Source: DATMER01 sp963741305 (lineage in GTDB: Bacteria; Acidobacteriota; Thermoanaerobaculia; Multivoradales; UBA5704). From it: a DNA stretch of 64,000 nucleotides. A program made the translations under genes and the position numbers. This document shows, in pieces, positions 31,581 to 39,953 of the stretch; positions within the stretch are counted from its first letter, which is position 1; each line of letters begins with the position of its first letter. Location of the stretch: assembly GCA_963741305.1 (NCBI GenBank), contig CAVUHL010000003.1, forward strand, positions 6,138,001 to 6,202,000, given 5' to 3'. The notes under the pieces are model-generated. The model searched no databases. It was not told where the DNA came from and saw nothing but the letters and a program-made list of their open reading frames with translations.

Positions 31581-33014
31581 TTGAACGCCAGGAAGGCGGA
31601 GCGCCGGAAGCGGGATTGGTACAGCGTCTCGGAAGAGACGTTGCGGGCGTTCGTCATCATCCTGACCCTGATCGTCGTCCTCGGCGCCGGCTTCGCCGGC
31701 TACCGGTATTGGGAGAGCCGTGCCCTGGAACGCGAGGCCGGCGAGGTCCTGGACGAGACCCAGAGGCTGCTCCAGCGCCTCCAGGACGAGGCCCAGGCGA
31801 GCGATTTCCGCACCGAGCTCGACGATGCCTGGCAGGGTTTTCAGGACGCGCGCAACCAGTTCTCCAACCAGGATTTCCGCGGTGCGCTCGACAATGCCCG
31901 GCGCAGCCGCAACGTGCTGCTGTCGATCCTCGAGGCCCTGGACCTGTCCGACACGATCGGACAGGCCCAGTTCACCTCGATCCAGGGGGATGTCGAGTAC
32001 CGCCGCGGGGACGGCGGCGAGTGGCAGGAGGCGCGCAGCCGGGTGCCGCTCCAGAGCGGCGATTACGTCCGCACTTCCGAGGGCGGCTCGGCCGAGATCA
32101 TGTTCCTCGACGGCACTCTCTACATCGTGCGGCCGAACACCCAGTTCATCGTCTCCTCGGCGCGCACCGCCGAGGGCCGCGAGGAGCAGGCGATCCAGAT
32201 GGAGTTCGGCTGGGTGGAGCTCAACACCGCCCAGGGCGCGGGCAACGTCAAGACACCGAATGCGGTCGCGCGGGTGAAGCAGGACTCCGAGGCTTTCGTG
32301 ACCGTGGACCCGAAGTCCCAGCAGGGGCGCTTCGGCGCCTACAGCGGCGGCATCGAGCTGACCGGGAAGGGGGGGATGAAGCGCGAGGTCAAGCCCCTGG
32401 AGCAGGTGGTCCAGAACGGCAACCTGCTCTCCGAGGCCGCTCCGCTGCCCGGCCGGCCCGCCCTGGTCACGCCCGCGGACAACGTGGACCTGGACCTCGA
32501 CCGCGTGCCGCAGGTCCCCCTCATCTGGGATCCCGTGCAGGGCGCCGCCAAGTACGCGTTGCAGGTCTCCCGCAGCCATCTCTTCGTCGACAACATCATC
32601 GACGTCAAGAACCGGACGGCGCCCAAGGCGACCCTGGGCCTGCGCGGCGAGGGCACCTTCCAGTGGCGGGTGGCGGCTTTCGACAGGGGCGGCGTTCAGG
32701 GCCCCTGGAGCAAGCCGTGGAAGTTCCGGGTGGCCTCCTTCCGCTCCGGGATGGGCGAAAAGGATGAAACGCCGCCGGCGCTTGACCTGCAGGACGTGAA
32801 ATCCTACGGTAGTATCTTCATCGTCGCCGGGAACAGCGATCCTGGAGCCCAGGTCGAGATCAACGGAGAGCAGGTCAAGGTCGCCGCGGACGGGTCCTTC
32901 ATGAAGACGGTCCAGCTCGAAAAGGAGGGCTGGAGCTTCATCGAGATCCGGGCGCGCGACAGCTGGGGGAACCAAACTTCCCGCCGGCACCGCGTCTTCG
33001 TCGAAAATCCGTAG
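31581..33014 (+). CDS. FecR-domain membrane protein
   Basis: 477 residues from TTG 31581 (GAGAGGT upstream; an ATG 16 bases earlier is closed by a stop). A membrane helix (TLRAFVIILTLIVVLGAGFAGY) precedes a coiled region (~48-110), then a FecR-like domain (QGDVEYRRGDGGEW...SGDYVRTSEGGSAEIMFLDGTLYIVRPNTQF) and C-terminal beta domains with a fibronectin/Ig feel. FecR domains sense or transmit envelope signals. It precedes mreB by about 100 bases and may share its transcript; the direct role is unknown. Confidence 0.82.
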   Translation: MNARKAERRKRDWYSVSEETLRAFVIILTLIVVLGAGFAGYRYWESRALEREAGEVLDETQRLLQRLQDEAQASDFRTELDDAWQGFQDARNQFSNQDFRGALDNARRSRNVLLSILEALDLSDTIGQAQFTSIQGDVEYRRGDGGEWQEARSRVPLQSGDYVRTSEGGSAEIMFLDGTLYIVRPNTQFIVSSARTAEGREEQAIQMEFGWVELNTAQGAGNVKTPNAVARVKQDSEAFVTVDPKSQQGRFGAYSGGIELTGKGGMKREVKPLEQVVQNGNLLSEAAPLPGRPALVTPADNVDLDLDRVPQVPLIWDPVQGAAKYALQVSRSHLFVDNIIDVKNRTAPKATLGLRGEGTFQWRVAAFDRGGVQGPWSKPWKFRVASFRSGMGEKDETPPALDLQDVKSYGSIFIVAGNSDPGAQVEINGEQVKVAADGSFMKTVQLEKEGWSFIEIRARDSWGNQTSRRHRVFVENP

Positions 33015-33116
33015 AAAACCCGTAGAATGCAGTAGCCGTTTGCCGTAAAGAGCCGTAACTCCGCCGCCTGGCGTCTGCGCCGCCGGCCCGTCAAGTCAAA
33101 AGGATTCCAAGTCCAG

Positions 33117-34142
33117 ATGCCCCTCGCCTCGCTCCTCAGGTATTTTTCGAAAGACCTCGCCATCGACCTCGGTACCGCCAACACCCTGGTGTACGCCACC
33201 GGCCAGGGCATCGTCGTCCGCGAGCCGTCCGTCGTCGTCATCAACAAGCTCACCAACCGCATCGAAGCGGTCGGGAGCGAAGCCAAGGAGATGCTCGGCC
33301 GCACCCCGGGCAACATCGAGTCGATCCGGCCCATGAAGGACGGCGTCATCGCCGACTTCGAGGTGACGGAACGGATGCTCGAGTACTTCATCAAGAAGGC
33401 CCACGGACGGAAGATGTACGTCCATCCGCGGATCGTCATCGGCGTGCCGTCGGAGATCACGCAGGTGGAGAAGCGCGCCGTGCGCGACTCGGCCATGCGC
33501 GCCGGCGCCTCCGAGGTCTTCCTGGTCGAGCAGGCCATGATGGCCGCCATCGGCGCCGGCCTGCCGATCACCGAGCCATCGGGGAACATGATCGTGGACA
33601 TCGGCGGCGGCACTACCGACGTGGCGGTGATCTCGCTCGCCGGCACGGTCTACAGCCGCTCGGTGCGGATCGCCGGCAACGAGATGGACGTGGCGATCAT
33701 CCAGTACCTGAAGCGCAAGTACAACCTGCTCATCGGCGAGCGCACCGCCGAGCAGATCAAGATCGACCTGGGCTCCGCCTATCCTCTCAAGGAGGAGCTC
33801 AAGATGGACATCAAGGGCCGCGACCTCGTGGAGGGCGTGCCCAAGACCCTGACCATCACGGACGAGGAGATCCGCGAGTCCCTCGCCGAAACCGTGGCCA
33901 CGATCGTCGAGGCGGTGCGCATGGCGCTCGAGCGCACCCCGCCCGAGCTGTCCGCCGACATCATGGACAAGGGCATCGTGCTCTCCGGCGGCGGCGCCCT
34001 GCTGCGCAACCTGGACCAGAGGCTCCGCGACGAGACCGGCCTGCCGGTCGTGCTCGCCGAAGACCCGCTGGCCTCGGTCGTGCTCGGCACGGGCAAGGTG
34101 CTCTCCGACATCGACCTGCTGCGCAAGGTGTCGATCCGCTAG
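33117..34142 (+). CDS. mreB: Rod-shape-determining actin homologue MreB
   Basis: 341 residues, full length: IDLGTANTLVY, then PSVVVINK, VDIGGGTTDVAVISL and LSGGGALLRNLDQRL, the phosphate and adenosine motifs of the actin fold. It polymerises under the membrane and positions the elongasome. AAAAGGA precedes the ATG. It heads the mreB-mreC-mreD-mrdA-rodA-rng operon, so the cell is rod-shaped or has a lateral wall machinery. Confidence 0.98.
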   Translation: MPLASLLRYFSKDLAIDLGTANTLVYATGQGIVVREPSVVVINKLTNRIEAVGSEAKEMLGRTPGNIESIRPMKDGVIADFEVTERMLEYFIKKAHGRKMYVHPRIVIGVPSEITQVEKRAVRDSAMRAGASEVFLVEQAMMAAIGAGLPITEPSGNMIVDIGGGTTDVAVISLAGTVYSRSVRIAGNEMDVAIIQYLKRKYNLLIGERTAEQIKIDLGSAYPLKEELKMDIKGRDLVEGVPKTLTITDEEIRESLAETVATIVEAVRMALERTPPELSADIMDKGIVLSGGGALLRNLDQRLRDETGLPVVLAEDPLASVVLGTGKVLSDIDLLRKVSIR

Positions 34143-34178
34143 CCCCCCTCTGAGGCGGAGCAGGCCCGAGGCAGAACG

Positions 34179-35024
34179 TTGGACGAGCGCCGCACCGGCT
34201 GGGTGCTGATCGTCGTGCTGGTCGCCCAGCTCGTCAACCTCGCGGTGCGGGGCGCCCAGGCCGGAGATACGTGGATGGAGTCGGTCGGCCTGCGCTTCCT
34301 CGGCCCCGCCGCCCGCACGGTCACTTCTGTCCCCACCAACCTGGGCGAGTTCCGCGAGGGGCTGCGCCTGCGCGGCAGCCTCCAGGAAGAGAACGCCCGG
34401 CTGCGCGGCGAAAACGAGGAGCTGCGCCTGCGGCTCCTCCAGCTCTCCGACCTCGAGAACGACATGCGCCGGCTCGGTGCCGCCGTCGAGTACACCACCC
34501 CGCCAGTTGGCGACATCCGCGTCGCGGACGTGGTCTACGTGGACCATGCCTCCTGGCTGCGGACCCTGGTGATCTACACCGGGGACCGGCCGGCGCGGCC
34601 GAACCAGCCGGTGCTCTCGTCCTCGGGGCTGGTGGGCCGGGTGGTCACAGTCGCGGGCCCCTATTCCAAAGTCCAGCTCATCACCGACCGCGCCGCGAGC
34701 GTCGGGGCGATGCTCCTGCGCACCCGGCGGCAGGGAGTGGTGCGCGGCAGCGGCCTCGGCCAGGGCGGCCTCGAGCTCGACTATGTGCCGCGGCAGGCCG
34801 ACGTGAAGCCCGGCGACCGGGTGCTGACCGCGGGTATCGACGGCGTCTACCCGCGCGGCATCCCGATCGGGACGGTGATCAAGGTCGAGAGCGGCGGCCA
34901 GCTCTTCCACCGCATCCACATCGCCACCGCCGTGGACCTGGGCGCTCTGGACCAGGTCTACCTGCTCGACCATTCTCCGATCCCACCCGGGATCAAGGAG
35001 GCCGTGCCCGGTGCCCGCCCTTAA
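34179..35024 (+). CDS. mreC: Rod-shape-determining protein MreC
   Basis: 281 residues from TTG 34179. One N-terminal membrane helix (GWVLIVVLVAQLVNLAV), a coiled coil (LRGSLQEENARLRGENEELRLRLLQL) and the MreC beta domains (VVYVDHASWLRTLVI, GLVGRVVTVAGPYSKVQLITD, GDRVLTAGIDGVYPRGIPIG). It links MreB to periplasmic wall synthases. It overlaps mreD by 14 bases. Confidence 0.95.
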   Translation: MDERRTGWVLIVVLVAQLVNLAVRGAQAGDTWMESVGLRFLGPAARTVTSVPTNLGEFREGLRLRGSLQEENARLRGENEELRLRLLQLSDLENDMRRLGAAVEYTTPPVGDIRVADVVYVDHASWLRTLVIYTGDRPARPNQPVLSSSGLVGRVVTVAGPYSKVQLITDRAASVGAMLLRTRRQGVVRGSGLGQGGLELDYVPRQADVKPGDRVLTAGIDGVYPRGIPIGTVIKVESGGQLFHRIHIATAVDLGALDQVYLLDHSPIPPGIKEAVPGARP

Positions 35025-35529
35025 GCTGTTGGCCGGCCTCGCCGCCGCCGTGCTGTTCCACCTCGGCCTGATGCAGCTCTGGCCGGAGCTGGCGCGGCCC
35101 CTGGACGTGTTCCTCGTCGTGGTCGTGCTCTATGGGCTGGGCGGGAACTCCCTGGCCAGCCTTTTCGCCGGGATGGTGGTCGGCCTGGTGCATGACACGC
35201 TGACCAACAACCCCTTCGGACTGTTTGGTTTCGCTGATACCATCGTAGGCTACAGCGCGGCCCGGCTGGCGCAGCGCCTGGTCATTCAGCGGGTCAGCGG
35301 GGTGCTGGCGGTGGTGAGCTTCGCCGCCGCGCTGCAGGAGGCGATCGTGGTCGGCCTGATGGTCATGCTGCTTCCCGACCCGCAGCTCCCCACGCCCTTC
35401 GGAGTTGCGCTCAAGGCGGCGCTCTGCGGGGTGCTCGGCATGATCCTCTACATTGCCGGCAGCCGCTGGCAGCAAGGCTCCGAGTCCCGTCGCCGCAACC
35501 GGATGAGCCGGCTGCGCTTCCTCGGTTAG
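35011..35529 (+). CDS. mreD: Rod-shape-determining protein MreD
   Basis: 172 residues from GTG 35011 inside the end of mreC. It has five or so hydrophobic segments (PLDVFLVVVVLYGLGG, AGMVVGLVHDTLTNNPFGLFGF) as in MreD. It is the membrane partner of MreC in the elongasome. The last residues are basic and cytosolic. Confidence 0.9.
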   Translation: MPALKLLAGLAAAVLFHLGLMQLWPELARPLDVFLVVVVLYGLGGNSLASLFAGMVVGLVHDTLTNNPFGLFGFADTIVGYSAARLAQRLVIQRVSGVLAVVSFAAALQEAIVVGLMVMLLPDPQLPTPFGVALKAALCGVLGMILYIAGSRWQQGSESRRRNRMSRLRFLG

Positions 35530-35541
35530 GTTGTGTGAAGT

Positions 35542-37344
35542 ATGCAAGTGGTCCGCGAGCACCGTGAAGACCTTGTCTTCCGCCTCAAGCTGCTGAGCCG
35601 GGTGGTGACGGGCATGCTCGTGCTCATCGCCGTCGGCTTCTGGTTCGTCCAGCTCGTCCAGGGGGACTACTACCGCGAGCTGGCCGAGAACAACCGCCTG
35701 CGCAAGCTGCCGATCCAGGCGCCCCGCGGCCTGATCTATGACCGCAAGGGAAGGCTGCTGGTCGAGAACATCCCGAGCTACAACCTGATGGTGGACCGGA
35801 GCCGGGCCCTGGACCTGCCCGGCGCGCTGAAGTTCGCGGCCGGAGTGCTGGGCCGGCCGCTGCCCGAGATGGAGGCGCTGATGGCGGGCTACGCCGCCAT
35901 CCCCGACTTCAAGCCGGTCCTCCTGGCCGAGAACCTGACGCTCTCCCAGGTGGCGCGCCTCGGCGTGGAGGGGCTGGAGTACCCCGAGTTCGAGGTCGAG
36001 GTCCAGCACCTTCGGCTCTACCGCCACCGCGAGCAGACCGCGCACGTCCTCGGCTACCTGGGCGAGGCCACGGAAAAGGAGATCGAGGCGGCGCAAGGCC
36101 TCTACGAGCCGGGCGACCTGGTGGGCAAGAAGGGGATCGAGCAGACCTACGACCGCATCCTGCGCGGCAAGGACGGCGAGCGGGCCGTGGTGGTGGACAG
36201 CCGCGGACGCCTCCTCGACGAGTACGGGCGGCGGGAGGCTGAGCCGGGCAAGAACCTGGTCCTGACCATCGACCTGGACCTCCAACAGGAGGCGGCGCGC
36301 TGGCTCACCGGCCCGGAGAAGGTGGGTTCGATCGTGGCCATGGACCCCAGGAGCGGAGAGGTTCTGGCCCTGGTCTCGTCGCCATCGTTCAACCCGAACC
36401 TGTTCGCGCGCCGGTTGCAGAAGAAGGACTGGCAGGCCCTGATCGAGGACCCCAACCACCCGCTCCAGAACCGGGCGATCCAGAACACCTACTCGCCGGG
36501 CTCGACGTTCAAGATCGTCATGGCCACGGCCGGGCTGACCGAAGGGCTGGTCAACGAGCGCTCCGCCACCTCGTGCGGCGGCGGAGCGAGCTACTACGGC
36601 CGCTACTTCCGCTGCTGGAAGAAGGGCGGGCACGGCACCCTCGCAGCCCACGGCGCCCTCAAGCACTCCTGCGACGTCTACTTCTACACCCTCGGCCAGC
36701 GGATGGGGATCGAGCGCATCGCCCAATACTCGCGGCTGTTGGGGATCGGCTCCCTCACCGGGATCGACATCGAGGGGGAGAAGAAGGGGCTCGTACCCGA
36801 TCCGGATTGGGCCTTGAACGTCCGCGGCATGAAGTGGTACCCCGGCGAGACCATCTCGGTCTCGATCGGCCAGGGGCCGGTGCTGATGACGCCGCTCCAG
36901 ATGGCCATGATGACCGCCATCGTGGCCAACGGCGGCCGCAAGGTGGTCCCGCACCTGATCAAGGGCGCCGAGGTGCCGGAGGCGGAGCACGTGGCCCTCG
37001 ATGAAAACGCGCTGCGCATCGTGCGCCAGGGCCTCTGGGCCGTGGTCAACGAGCCGGGCGGCACGGCTTACCATCGGGCCCGCGTTCCGGGCGCCGAGAT
37101 GGCCGGCAAGACCGGCACCGTGCAGGTCATCGCGCAGTCCGCCCGCACCGAGGCCAAGGCCCTGCCATTCAAGTTCCGGGACCACGCCTGGTTCACCTCG
37201 TTCGCCCCCGCTCAGAACCCCGAGATCGTCGTGGCGGTCTTCGCCGAGCACGGCGGCTCCGGCTCCGGCGTGGCGGCTCCCATCGCGCAGGCACTCCATG
37301 CAAAGTACTTCAAGATCGATCTCCAGCATCCTGCCAATCGCTGA
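35542..37344 (+). CDS. mrdA: Penicillin-binding protein 2 (elongation transpeptidase)
   Basis: 600 residues. A membrane anchor (VVTGMLVLIAVGFWFVQLV) and pedestal domain (PRGLIYDRKGRLL) precede the transpeptidase domain with SxxK (YSPGSTFKIVM), SxD (KHSCDVYFY) and KTG (MAGKTGTVQ). It cross-links peptidoglycan with RodA. It sits 12 bases after mreD; its 3' end overlaps the rodA start. Confidence 0.97.
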   Translation: MQVVREHREDLVFRLKLLSRVVTGMLVLIAVGFWFVQLVQGDYYRELAENNRLRKLPIQAPRGLIYDRKGRLLVENIPSYNLMVDRSRALDLPGALKFAAGVLGRPLPEMEALMAGYAAIPDFKPVLLAENLTLSQVARLGVEGLEYPEFEVEVQHLRLYRHREQTAHVLGYLGEATEKEIEAAQGLYEPGDLVGKKGIEQTYDRILRGKDGERAVVVDSRGRLLDEYGRREAEPGKNLVLTIDLDLQQEAARWLTGPEKVGSIVAMDPRSGEVLALVSSPSFNPNLFARRLQKKDWQALIEDPNHPLQNRAIQNTYSPGSTFKIVMATAGLTEGLVNERSATSCGGGASYYGRYFRCWKKGGHGTLAAHGALKHSCDVYFYTLGQRMGIERIAQYSRLLGIGSLTGIDIEGEKKGLVPDPDWALNVRGMKWYPGETISVSIGQGPVLMTPLQMAMMTAIVANGGRKVVPHLIKGAEVPEAEHVALDENALRIVRQGLWAVVNEPGGTAYHRARVPGAEMAGKTGTVQVIAQSARTEAKALPFKFRDHAWFTSFAPAQNPEIVVAVFAEHGGSGSGVAAPIAQALHAKYFKIDLQHPANR

Positions 37345-38440
37345 GGAGAAGCCGCGGCTCCGGCTGCTCTCCTCGGTGGACCTGGGCCTGACCCTGTCGG
37401 CCCTGCTCCTGGCCGCCATCGGTCTGCTCACCGTGCACAGCGCGAGCGCCGAGATGCCGGTCGACTACCTGCCGCGGCAGGCGGTCTGGGTGGGGATCGG
37501 GTTCGTCCTGCTGCTGATCGTGGTGAGCATCGACTACCACATCCTCCTCGATCTATCCCTGGTGCTCTACATCCTGGGGATCGGATCCCTGGTGCTCGTG
37601 CTCTTCGCCGGCGTCGAGCGCGGCGGCGCCGCGAACTGGCTCCAGGTCGGGCCGTTCCAGTTCCAGCCCTCGGAGTTCGCGAAGCTCGCGACAGGGTTGC
37701 TCGTGGCCCGCTACCTGGCGGGCCTGAACCGCCGCATCCTCGACCTGCCGCAGATCTTCATGTCGGTGGCGATCGTGGCGATCCCCATGATCCTGGTGGC
37801 GATCGAGCCGGACATGGGCGGCGCGGCCATGTTCGCTCCGCTGATCGCCGGCATGCTCCTCGTGGCCGGCATCCGGCCGCGGCTGCTGATCACGGCCGCG
37901 GTCCTGGTGGTCGTGCTCGGCGCCGGCGTCTGGACCTTCGGCATGCAGGGCTATCAGCGCCAGCGCGTCCTCACCTTCCTCCAGCCCGAGAGCGATCCGC
38001 TCGGCGCGGGCTACCAGGTGCGGCAGAGCAAGATCGCGGTGGGCTCGGGCGCGCTCGTGGGCAAGGGGTACCTGCAGGGTACGCAGAGCCAGCTCCACTA
38101 CCTGCCCGCGCGCCATACCGACTTCATCCTGGCCGTGCTCGCCGAGGAATGGGGCTTCCTCGGCGTGCTGGGGGTGCTCGGGCTCTATGCCCTGTACATC
38201 ACCAGCGCCGCGAGGATCGCCATCCGCGCGCGGGACCGCGCCGGGATTCTGCTCGTGACAGGATTGTTGTCCGTGCAATGCTTCCATATTCTTTACAATA
38301 GCGCCATGGTGGTCGGTTTCGTTCCGATCACGGGCATTCCCATCCCGTTCCTGTCCTACGGCGGCTCCTTCACCATGGTGAACTTCATCTCGACGGGGAT
38401 CATGCTGGGAGTGGACCTGCGGCGGTATGTCAACAGATAG
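37298..38440 (+). CDS. rodA: Peptidoglycan glycosyltransferase RodA (SEDS family)
   Basis: 380 residues from ATG 37298, inside the end of mrdA. About ten hydrophobic segments carry the SEDS features NWLQVGPFQFQPSEFAKL, EPDMGGAAMF and the terminal IPFLSYGGSFTMVNF. It polymerises lipid II glycan strands together with PBP2. Longer upstream readings of the frame lie in mrdA and are not supported. Confidence 0.96.
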   Translation: MQSTSRSISSILPIAEEKPRLRLLSSVDLGLTLSALLLAAIGLLTVHSASAEMPVDYLPRQAVWVGIGFVLLLIVVSIDYHILLDLSLVLYILGIGSLVLVLFAGVERGGAANWLQVGPFQFQPSEFAKLATGLLVARYLAGLNRRILDLPQIFMSVAIVAIPMILVAIEPDMGGAAMFAPLIAGMLLVAGIRPRLLITAAVLVVVLGAGVWTFGMQGYQRQRVLTFLQPESDPLGAGYQVRQSKIAVGSGALVGKGYLQGTQSQLHYLPARHTDFILAVLAEEWGFLGVLGVLGLYALYITSAARIAIRARDRAGILLVTGLLSVQCFHILYNSAMVVGFVPITGIPIPFLSYGGSFTMVNFISTGIMLGVDLRRYVNR

Positions 38441-38447
38441 GGGAACC

Positions 38448-39953
38448 TTGACCTGCAAAATGCTGATCGAGAGCGATCCGCACCAGACGCGGATCGCCGT
38501 TCTCGAAGATGACCGTCTGACCGAGATCTTCGTCGAGCGCCATCGCCACCGCGGCTTGGTTGGGAACGTCTACAAGGGCCGGGTGACCCGGGTGCTCCCC
38601 GGCATGCAGGCCGCGTTCGTGGACGTGGGGCTGGAGCGCGATGCCTTCCTCTATGTGAGCGACGTGGCCTCGGACGTCGAGTCCATGGACGAGTTGGAGA
38701 TCGACGAGCCGCGCTCCGAGGAGCCGGCGAACCATCACGGAGCGCCGTCGATCGACGAGCTGCTCAAAGCCGGCCAGGAGATCATCGTCCAGGTGGTCAA
38801 GGACCCGCTGCCGAGCAAAGGGGCGCGGATCAGCACGCACGTGACCCTGCCCGGCCGGTATCTCGTGCTCCTGCCGACCGTGAAGCACTTCGGGGTTTCA
38901 CGGCGGATCGAGGACGACGCCGAGCGCGAGCGCCTGCTCGGGTTGCTCGGCCAGCTTCCCGTCAACAGCTCCGGGAATTCGGGCCTGATCGTCCGCACGG
39001 TCGGTGAGAACAAGGGGATCGAGGAGTTCGAGAGCGATCTCAGCTACCTCTCCAAGCTCTGGGAAAAGATCCGCCAGCGCGCCGGCAAGGTCTCGGCGCC
39101 GACGCTCCTCCACCAGGACCTCGACCTCGCCCTCCGTGTGGTGCGCGATCTCCTGCGCTCGGACTACTCGGTCCTCTGGGTGGACGGCGAGGAGACCTAC
39201 GAGCGCATCGTCGAATTCCTCGACCAGGTGCAGTCCGGCCTTGTGGGCAAGGTGAAGCTCTTCCGCCAGGAGGCCACGCTCTTCGAGCAGTTCGGCATCG
39301 AGGAACAGATCGAAGCAGCGCTCAAGAGCAAAGTCTGGCTCAAGTCGGGCGGCTACATCGTGATCAACCCGACCGAGGCGCTGGTGGCGATCGACGTCAA
39401 CACCGGCCGCTTCGTGGGGCAGAGCAACCTGGAAGACACCGTGCTCCAGACGAACCTGGAGGCCGTGCAGGAGATCGTGCGCCAGATCCGGCTGCGCGAC
39501 CTCGGCGGCATCATCGTCATCGACCTGATCGACATGATCGAGCATGAGCACCGCGAGCAGGTGTTCACCGCCCTGGAGGGGGAGCTGCGCAAAGACCGGG
39601 CGAAGACCAAGGTCCTCAACATCTCCGAGTTCGGCCTGGTCGAGGTCACCCGCAAGCGCAGCCGTGCCAACCTGGAAAGGCTGCTCACCCAGCCCTGCCC
39701 GTACTGCTCGGGGCGCGGCCGGATCAAGTCGATCGCCACGATCTGCCTCAACCTGCGCAAGGAGCTGCTCCACCTGCGCGGGCGGATGGGCCAGTCCGAG
39801 ATCCTGCTGCGGGTGAACCCCGAGATCTCCCGCGCCCTGCAGCAGGAGGAGCGCGCCATCCTCACCGAGGTGGAGCGATCTCTCGGCGTCCACATCCTCC
39901 TGCAGAGCGACCCCGAAATGCACCACGAACGCTTCGACGTCGTGGAAGTGTGA
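38448..39953 (+). CDS. rng: Ribonuclease G/E family endoribonuclease
   Basis: 501 residues from TTG 38448 (AGGGGA upstream); an ATG at 38427 overlapping rodA is the alternative. An S1 domain (LVGNVYKGRVTRVLPGMQAAFVDVG) precedes the catalytic region with the metal-binding aspartates in VAIDVNTGRFVG and IIVIDLIDM. The zinc link is CPYCSGRGRIKS. It lacks the long scaffold tail of RNase E. It processes rRNA and mRNA, and a rodA-rng neighbourhood is common in Gram-negative genomes. Confidence 0.93.
   Translation: MTCKMLIESDPHQTRIAVLEDDRLTEIFVERHRHRGLVGNVYKGRVTRVLPGMQAAFVDVGLERDAFLYVSDVASDVESMDELEIDEPRSEEPANHHGAPSIDELLKAGQEIIVQVVKDPLPSKGARISTHVTLPGRYLVLLPTVKHFGVSRRIEDDAERERLLGLLGQLPVNSSGNSGLIVRTVGENKGIEEFESDLSYLSKLWEKIRQRAGKVSAPTLLHQDLDLALRVVRDLLRSDYSVLWVDGEETYERIVEFLDQVQSGLVGKVKLFRQEATLFEQFGIEEQIEAALKSKVWLKSGGYIVINPTEALVAIDVNTGRFVGQSNLEDTVLQTNLEAVQEIVRQIRLRDLGGIIVIDLIDMIEHEHREQVFTALEGELRKDRAKTKVLNISEFGLVEVTRKRSRANLERLLTQPCPYCSGRGRIKSIATICLNLRKELLHLRGRMGQSEILLRVNPEISRALQQEERAILTEVERSLGVHILLQSDPEMHHERFDVVEV

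Noticed and set aside
33096..37431. Long minus-strand ORFs (up to 812 residues) opposite mreB-mreC-mreD-mrdA
   Set aside because: Low-complexity His/Asp/Arg-rich shadows of well-supported elongasome genes.
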